The translations under genes were made by a program, and so were the position numbers. The notes beneath the pieces were generated by a model. The model was given only the letters and a program-made list of their open reading frames with translations. It was not told where the DNA came from and did no database searches. A stretch of 64,000 nt of DNA from Avoscillospira sp045579045 (GTDB taxonomy: Bacteria; Bacillota; Clostridia; Oscillospirales; Oscillospiraceae), in the NCBI GenBank assembly GCA_045579045.1, contig JAZNLL010000017.1, positions 1 through 64,000 of the forward strand, given 5' to 3'. This document shows, one piece after another, positions 58,931 through 64,000 of this stretch (the stretch's first letter is position 1; every line of letters begins with the position of its first letter).

Positions 58931-59789
58931 TGTCTTGATCCTTTTTGGTCAAAAATTGTTTTGTTTTCATCCACAATGTCTGCTGCTCTTCTTCCTTGGG
59001 CATCAGTTCATTGGTCAGAAGACGCTCCAACGTCTGAGGTGCGAGATGGCGCTTCAGCATGCCGCCAATGGCAACGGAAATGGTACCGGTTTCCTCGGAA
59101 ACGATTACAACAATCGCATCGGAAACTTCGCTGGTACCGACACCGGCCCGATGGCGCGTGCCAAGATCGCTGTGCAAATTGGGGTTCTCGGAAAGAGGCA
59201 TCACACAGCCTGCGACAGCAACACGGCCGTTACGGATAATAACGGCGCCGTCATGCAAGGCAGCCTTGGGGAAGAAAATATTTCGGAGCAGCTGTTCCGA
59301 CACCACCGCATCGATAGGTGTACCGGTCTTGAAATATTCCTCCAGAGAGGTTTTGCGTTCAAAGGCCAGAAGTACACCGATACGCTCCTTGGACATGAGC
59401 TCGCAAGCGGAAACTGTGGCATGAATTGCCTCACTCATCTCATTCTTGGGAGCACTGCCGCCAACCCATTCCATCAAGCTCTTGCCGCCAAAACGTTCCA
59501 GCGCACGGCGAAGTTCCGGCTGGAACATGATCACAACGGCAATAAAACCAAGTGACAGAATATTGCTGAGAACAAAATGGAGAACATAGAAGTTCAACAC
59601 ATCTGTAATCCATGTCAAAAGCAAAAGCGCAACAATGGCCTTTGCAACCCGGGCAGTACTGGTTGAACGAACCATGTTGATCAGTTTAAACAGTAAAAAT
59701 GCGACAATAAGAATATCGAGAACGTCTGTTACGCCGATACCCCGAAACGCATTGATTGAGTTTTGAAAAAGCGCACGTAATTCACGCAA
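58920..59789 (-). CDS. cdaA: Diadenylate cyclase CdaA
   Basis: 289 aa. Three N-terminal helices (about 22-38, 45-63, 71-90) and a DAC domain with DGAVIIRNGRVAVAGCVMP and GTRHRAGVG, the catalytic motifs that join two ATP into c-di-AMP, which controls potassium and osmolyte uptake. TTG start with GGTGGTG upstream. Confidence 0.95.
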   Translation of the reverse strand: MRELRALFQNSINAFRGIGVTDVLDILIVAFLLFKLINMVRSTSTARVAKAIVALLLLTWITDVLNFYVLHFVLSNILSLGFIAVVIMFQPELRRALERFGGKSLMEWVGGSAPKNEMSEAIHATVSACELMSKERIGVLLAFERKTSLEEYFKTGTPIDAVVSEQLLRNIFFPKAALHDGAVIIRNGRVAVAGCVMPLSENPNLHSDLGTRHRAGVGTSEVSDAIVVIVSEETGTISVAIGGMLKRHLAPQTLERLLTNELMPKEEEQQTLWMKTKQFLTKKDQDNAK

Positions 59790-59834
59790 TGGTTTACACC
59801 ACCATTCTGAAAGTAGCTATAAAGAAACAAAATA

Positions 59835-59863
59835 ATTATAGCCCAGAAACGTGAATTTAGCAA
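59835..59863 (-). promoter_or_regulatory. Sigma-A promoter of cdaA
   Basis: On the minus strand TTGCTA (59863-59858), 17-nt spacer, TATAAT (59840-59835). Confidence 0.7.
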
Positions 59864-59866
59864 GTG

Positions 59867-60994
59867 TTAACCGTAATTATTTAGGGAAAGAATTTCTTTC
59901 AGAGCACCAACCAGCACCTCGATCTCATTCCGGGTATTTTGACAAGAAACGCTGACACGAACAGTTCCCTGCGATAGAGTCCCGGCAGAGCTGTGGGCCA
60001 AAGGTGCGCAATGCAGTCCGGCTCTTACAGCAATGTCCGCATCTGACAGCATCTGCGCCACTTCCTCACAGTCGAGACCGTCGATTTGAAAAGACAGCAC
60101 ACCGACCTGTACAGCGTCTGACCCGCAGAACAGCCGGGTATCCGGCAACACTGACATCTCGGTTTTCAGAAGTTTCAGCAGTTCACACTCTTTGTTTCTG
60201 ATAACCTCCATACCGGTTTCCCGGATCCACTCCATGCCTGCCAGCAGACCGGCGATTCCCGGGATGTTGTGGGTTCCCGCTTCGGAAATGTCGGGAAGAA
60301 AATCCGGCATCTCTACATCCAACGAAAGACTGCCTGTGCCGCCTGTCAGAAGGGGTTTGGGCAGCCGACCGCACAGAAGAAGACCCGTCCCCTGTGGTCC
60401 AAGAAGTCCTTTGTGGCCCGGGGCAGCAATAAAGGCTGCGTGAAGTTTATTCAAAGATACCGGAAGCACACCGGCTGACTGAGCAGCATCCAAAACAAAA
60501 GGAATGTTTCGCAAGCAGCATAGTTCAGCGATCTGTTCTACCGGAAGAACATAGCCGAACACGTTGGATACATGAGTGCAGATTACCGCTTTTGTCCCCG
60601 GTGTTATTGCATCGGCGAATGCCTGCAGGGCATCTGCCCTATCAAACAGTTTACGACCTGCAACCACAATATTCGCGCCCACGTGGTACAAGGTTCGCAT
60701 AACGGCATTATGCTCAAATCCGGAAACAACCACCCTGTCTCCCCTTTCCACGAGAGAACGGATAGCTATATTCAAGCCGTGAGTGGCACCGGAAGTAAAG
60801 ACCACCTGTTCAGGCTTTGCACCAAAGAGCTCTCCTGCCACAGTTCTGCATTCGTAGGCTATCTCAGCGGCGCGACGTGCTGCCTCATGTCCGCTGCGTC
60901 CGAGGCTTGCACAAGTTTTCATTGCATTCAGAACAGCGCCATAAACCTGAGACGGCTTGTGCAGCGAGGTCGCTGCGTGATCAAGGTAGATCAC
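59867..60994 (-). CDS. Cysteine desulfurase family protein (chromosomal copy)
   Basis: 375 aa. YLDHAATSLHKP opening, VSGFEHNAVMRTL, VLDAAQSAGV, PLP lysine in APGHKGLLGPQG, and RAGLHCAP with the catalytic Cys region. Same subgroup as the copy inside the cotJC element (22263) and similar along its whole length. Operon with a DUF3343 gene (4-base overlap), so it may load sulfur or selenium onto that carrier. Confidence 0.9.
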   Translation of the reverse strand: MIYLDHAATSLHKPSQVYGAVLNAMKTCASLGRSGHEAARRAAEIAYECRTVAGELFGAKPEQVVFTSGATHGLNIAIRSLVERGDRVVVSGFEHNAVMRTLYHVGANIVVAGRKLFDRADALQAFADAITPGTKAVICTHVSNVFGYVLPVEQIAELCCLRNIPFVLDAAQSAGVLPVSLNKLHAAFIAAPGHKGLLGPQGTGLLLCGRLPKPLLTGGTGSLSLDVEMPDFLPDISEAGTHNIPGIAGLLAGMEWIRETGMEVIRNKECELLKLLKTEMSVLPDTRLFCGSDAVQVGVLSFQIDGLDCEEVAQMLSDADIAVRAGLHCAPLAHSSAGTLSQGTVRVSVSCQNTRNEIEVLVGALKEILSLNNYG

Positions 60995-61245
60995 AGAAAT
61001 ACCTCCCTTGCATCGCCGCCTACGGTGATACGAAATATCTTCTGTGGAACCACACCTGCATTTTGCAGGATAAGAACGGCACCATACACGTCGGTCACCC
61101 GAAGTTCGGCTGCATATCCGCAGCCACTTGCAGATATGATCCTTTGTGCACGCACAAGTTTAGCGGGAATGCCATGCCGCTGCAGTACAGCAATCCCACT
61201 TTGCGCTTGTGTCACAGATTGAAAGGTAAAATAATATGCTTCCAT
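60991..61245 (-). CDS. DUF3343 putative Se/S carrier protein (second copy)
   Basis: 84 aa. AYYFTFQSVTQAQSGIAVLQRHGIPAKLVRAQRIISASGCGYAAEL in parts shows the DUF3343 fold, here with a single Cys (SASGCGY) instead of the SCGTC pair of the element copy. Strong GGGAGGG site. Couples to the desulfurase downstream. Confidence 0.75.
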   Translation of the reverse strand: MEAYYFTFQSVTQAQSGIAVLQRHGIPAKLVRAQRIISASGCGYAAELRVTDVYGAVLILQNAGVVPQKIFRITVGGDAREVFL

Positions 61246-61290
61246 TGCTCTACCCTCCCAGCCATCCTATGTCGGAAGGTGACGAATCGT

Positions 61291-61321
61291 AACACCTCTC
61301 TGCGGTTCACAGAGAGGTGTT
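61291..61321. terminator. Hairpin at the end of ispF
   Basis: AACACCTCTCTG / CAGAGAGGTGTT with a 7-nt loop. The ispF stop lies in the loop. T-run is on the plus side; the minus tail is only moderately T-rich. Confidence 0.65.
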
Positions 61322-61789
61322 TTTTTCGAGCAAGCACACAGCGTGACAGGAGATGCCTTCACCTCTGCCGGTGAAACCAAGCCGTTCCTCCGTTGTTGCT
61401 TTGATATTCAGTTGATCTTCCTCAAGGTGAAGCCGTTGAGTCAGTCTTTCCTTCATGAGGGGAATGTAGGGAGACAGTTTCGGTTTCTGTGCAATGACTG
61501 TTACATCAATATTGGAGATCGTATACCCTTTTTGGGCGATTGCTTCGCTGACATGGTCGAGGAGCAGCAGACTGTCAATACCACGGTAGGCCTCGTCCGT
61601 GTCAGGAAAATGCTTTCCGATATCTCCAAGAGCAGCCGCACCAAGAAGCGCATCCATGACGGCATGAACCAACACATCCGCATCGGAGTGACCGTCCAGA
61701 CCTTTTTCGTAGGAAATCTCAACGCCGCCAAGAACAAGTTTTCTGCCCTCCACCAGTCGGTGGACATCGTAACCGTGTCCAATTCTCAT
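61307..61789 (-). CDS. ispF: 2-C-methyl-D-erythritol 2,4-cyclodiphosphate synthase
   Basis: 160 aa. Non-mevalonate isoprenoid pathway. RIGHGYDVHRLVEG, DGHSDADVLVHAVMDALLGAA, GDIGKHFPDTD (metal ligands), EERLGFTGRGEGI. Starts one base overlapping the ispD stop (TAATG). Confidence 0.97.
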   Translation of the reverse strand: MRIGHGYDVHRLVEGRKLVLGGVEISYEKGLDGHSDADVLVHAVMDALLGAAALGDIGKHFPDTDEAYRGIDSLLLLDHVSEAIAQKGYTISNIDVTVIAQKPKLSPYIPLMKERLTQRLHLEEDQLNIKATTEERLGFTGRGEGISCHAVCLLEKNTSL

Positions 61790-62514
61790 TACTGTTCCCT
61801 CCTCCTCAAGATTGCATCCGCAAGTATGAGATCCATCGGGGTTGTAATTTTAATATTTTCTTCACTGCCCTCCGTGAGATAAACACCCATGCCAAGCGTC
61901 TCAACTGCGGAACAGTCATCGGTAATCGGAAGCTCCTTGTCTATCGCATTCTGCAGAGCGCCACGAAGGAGATCGTAATCAAAAATCTGAGGTGTTTGAA
62001 TCGCAAAAAGTGCAGAACGGTCCGGTGTGTTTACAACAAAATGCTCCTTTGTCACCTTGATGGTATCCTTTACAGGGATCGCAGGTGCCGCAGCATGATA
62101 CAACCTGGCCTTGCCGATCGTTTTCTCGATAATCTCAGGGGTAACCAGCGGACGTGCTCCATCGTGAATTGCTGCCAGACCTACATTTTCTGACACATGA
62201 TCCAGACCGCGCATGACAGAATCCACTCTTGAGCAGCCACCTTCCACTACGGCTTTCACCTTTTTGAAACCCTTCGCTCCGCACATAGAGCGAATATAAC
62301 CGAGGAGATCCTTGCGGGTAACAACGATGATCTCATCGACAGAAGGACAATTTTGAAATGCCTCAATACTTCTTTCAATCACAGGCTTGCCGAGAAGCTC
62401 TGCGAGAATTTTATCTTCGCCCTTCATTCGGCTGGACTGACCGGCAGCTACGATGACAGCCGCACAGAGGCTGTTTCTTCTCTTATTAGCAAAATCTAAC
62501 AGCTTTCTCAGCAT
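61789..62514 (-). CDS. ispD: 2-C-methyl-D-erythritol 4-phosphate cytidylyltransferase
   Basis: 241 aa. CTP-binding AAVIVAAGQSSRMKGEDKILAEL, GCSRVDSVMRGL, HDGARPLVTPEII, IPVKDTIK, QTPQIFDYDLL, TDDCSAVE. Works one step before IspE and two before IspF. N-terminus slightly extended (LLDFANKRRNSL). Confidence 0.96.
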   Translation of the reverse strand: MLRKLLDFANKRRNSLCAAVIVAAGQSSRMKGEDKILAELLGKPVIERSIEAFQNCPSVDEIIVVTRKDLLGYIRSMCGAKGFKKVKAVVEGGCSRVDSVMRGLDHVSENVGLAAIHDGARPLVTPEIIEKTIGKARLYHAAAPAIPVKDTIKVTKEHFVVNTPDRSALFAIQTPQIFDYDLLRGALQNAIDKELPITDDCSAVETLGMGVYLTEGSEENIKITTPMDLILADAILRRREQ

Positions 62515-62525
62515 TCTAACACCTC

Positions 62526-63899
62526 TTAAAGGCTCATAACAATTTCTTTGAAGGTCTTTCCTCGGACCATGAAATTCTTAAACTGATCAAATGCAGCACA
62601 GGCGGGAGAGAGCGTCACCACATCGCCGGAATCTGCAAAACTCTTTGCTGCCAGGACAGCCTCGGAAAGGTTCTCGGTTATTCGAATAGGAAGTTCCCGT
62701 TCATCATAGGCAGGTACAGAGGTAACGGCCGCTTTGATTTTTTCTGCGGTATGACCGCAGAGAACCAGAGCCTTGACGTGGGTGATAATCTCCGGACCGA
62801 GGACATCGAATGGAATTTGCTTATCGTAACCACCGGCAATCAGGATAACCTTTTGGTCAAAGGCATGCAGACCGGCGATGGTTCTGGAGGGGCTGCTGGC
62901 AATAGAATCATTGTAGTAGCGGACACCGTCCAACTCACGAACCAACTCAATTCGATGCTCTACACCCTTGAAATTCCGCGCGACAGTCAGAATATCCTCG
63001 AAAGATGCCAGACCTTCCACTGCTGCTATGGCAGCCATGTAGTTTTCTACATTATGCAGTCCCGGAATGGCGATATCATTGCGGTTCATGATGGCTTTTC
63101 CGTTGACAAAAATTGTATTATCGCAGAAGCAGACACCTTTTTCCAGATAGTATTCCCGAGAAAAATGAGCTACATCTGCTGCCACATTCTCGGAAAAAGA
63201 GGCGGTGATTTCATTATCCAGATTGAGAACCAGCTTATCACCGGGCTTTTGATGCCGGAATATATTAGCCTTGGCTTCGATATACTCATCCATGTCCTTA
63301 TGGACATCCAGATGGTTCGGCGCGAGGTTCGTGACAACCGCAATATGAGGAGACTGGTTCATGTGCATCAGCTGGAAGGAGCTCAGCTCCACAACAGCAA
63401 TGTCATCGGCCTGCATCTGATCTGCCATGGGCAACAAGGGCTGACCGATATTGCCGCCCACCCAGACACGGTGGCCGGCCTGCTTCAAAATTTCTGCAAT
63501 CAGAGTGGTCGTGGTTGTTTTTCCGTCAGAACCGGTGACTGCAATGATCGGACAGGGACAGACCGCAAAAAACGCTTCCATTTCGGAGGTGATAACAGCC
63601 CCCGACTCTCTCAACGTGCACAGAGCGGGAATATTCGGATGCATGCCCGGTGTGCGGAAAACAACATCCGCCTTCAAATCATCCAGATAGCCGTTTCCTA
63701 AACGCAGAACGGTTCCATCCCGTTCCAAATCAAGAACCTCTTGATCGAGCGTGATTCGCTCAGCCCTGTCACAGGCTGTTACGGACAGACCTCGATCCAA
63801 GAGCATCCTGATCAGAGGGCGGTTGCTGACACCAATGCCCAGAACGGCAATACTTTTTTCTTTCAGTTGTTCAAAATAACGATCCACCAAATTGTTCAT
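62526..63899 (-). CDS. murD: UDP-N-acetylmuramoylalanine--D-glutamate ligase
   Basis: 457 aa Mur ligase. UDP-binding VLGIGVSNRPLIRMLLDRGLSVTACD, ATP loop VTGSDGKTTTTTLI, TNLAPNHLDVH, RIELVRELDGVRYYNDSIASSP, ending LSPACAAFDQFKNF. Adds D-Glu to the peptidoglycan precursor. First gene of a minus-strand run with ispD-ispF; a sigma-A promoter lies upstream. Confidence 0.96.
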   Translation of the reverse strand: MNNLVDRYFEQLKEKSIAVLGIGVSNRPLIRMLLDRGLSVTACDRAERITLDQEVLDLERDGTVLRLGNGYLDDLKADVVFRTPGMHPNIPALCTLRESGAVITSEMEAFFAVCPCPIIAVTGSDGKTTTTTLIAEILKQAGHRVWVGGNIGQPLLPMADQMQADDIAVVELSSFQLMHMNQSPHIAVVTNLAPNHLDVHKDMDEYIEAKANIFRHQKPGDKLVLNLDNEITASFSENVAADVAHFSREYYLEKGVCFCDNTIFVNGKAIMNRNDIAIPGLHNVENYMAAIAAVEGLASFEDILTVARNFKGVEHRIELVRELDGVRYYNDSIASSPSRTIAGLHAFDQKVILIAGGYDKQIPFDVLGPEIITHVKALVLCGHTAEKIKAAVTSVPAYDERELPIRITENLSEAVLAAKSFADSGDVVTLSPACAAFDQFKNFMVRGKTFKEIVMSL

Positions 63900-63929
63900 G
63901 GAGATACCTCATTTTTCAAATCTACTCAT

Positions 63930-63958
63930 ATTATAGCCATTGGACAGGATTTTTGCAA
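63930..63958 (-). promoter_or_regulatory. Sigma-A promoter of murD
   Basis: On the minus strand TTGCAA (63958-63953), 17-nt spacer, TATAAT (63935-63930). Confidence 0.75.
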
Positions 63959-64000
63959 TTCATTTGACAACAAGAGAGAAATAAAGTAAAATAAGCGGGC

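Noticed and set aside
1..64000. CRISPR arrays, rRNA and tRNA genes
   Set aside because: No regularly spaced direct repeats, and no tRNA cloverleaf or rRNA sequence was recognised by eye; a tRNAscan/Infernal run would be needed to exclude small RNAs.

Overview
The window looks like chromosome of an anaerobic, spore-forming Bacillota, most likely class Clostridia and probably Oscillospiraceae/Ruminococcaceae. The evidence is protein-level resemblance, sporulation genes without Bacillus-type layout (sigF, yunB, cwlD, cotJ, spoIVA, a DUF3794/LysM coat protein), selenium-trafficking genes, and the conserved block yicC-remA-gmk-rpoZ-priA-def-fmt-rsmB-rlmN-prpC-prkC-rsgA. I saw no rRNA, tRNA or CRISPR array. 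The genus cannot be fixed by reading alone.

Layout. 1-12.9 kb: a sigF gene broken by an in-frame TGA, then pcrA, yunB and ligA; a PfoR-like membrane protein with a perfect sigma-A promoter; small membrane proteins; xerD; and on the minus strand xdhC and pfkA. 12.9-16.3 kb: a compact element made of about 1.3 kb of GC-rich, hairpin-dense DNA, an HUH rolling-circle Rep and a catalytic-domain-only tyrosine recombinase. It lies between palindromic recombinase-like sites, and the right-hand site overlaps the promoter of a XerC-like gene. 17-25 kb: radA and cwlD on minus, then the cotJ spore-coat operon on plus.

The most striking feature is in cotJ. cotJA and cotJB are fused, and cotJC is split by a 4,202-bp insert that encodes a serine recombinase. 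The ten bases TCGGTACAGA occur at both edges. Joining the two halves there restores one in-frame 198-codon cotJC (191 + 406 = 597 nt including stop) and rebuilds the sequence GTEELGHLEM at the junction. This is the architecture of a sporulation-excised 'skin'-type element. Its cargo is a selenium/sulfur set: DUF3343, a TusA/YedF-like protein, a YedE-like transporter and a cysteine desulfurase.

25-45.7 kb: transporters (amino-acid permease, DMT exporter, NhaC), housekeeping genes (nudix, truA, coaX, trpS, gltX), a secreted lysozyme with SLH repeats, a DAP-decarboxylase-like protein lacking the PLP lysine, the wecB/tagO pair, and spore-coat genes around spoIVA. 45.7-64 kb: a long minus-strand run covering ribosome and translation quality control, Ser/Thr kinase-phosphatase signalling, c-di-AMP synthesis (cdaA-cdaR), a second DUF3343-cysteine desulfurase pair, ispD-ispF and murD.
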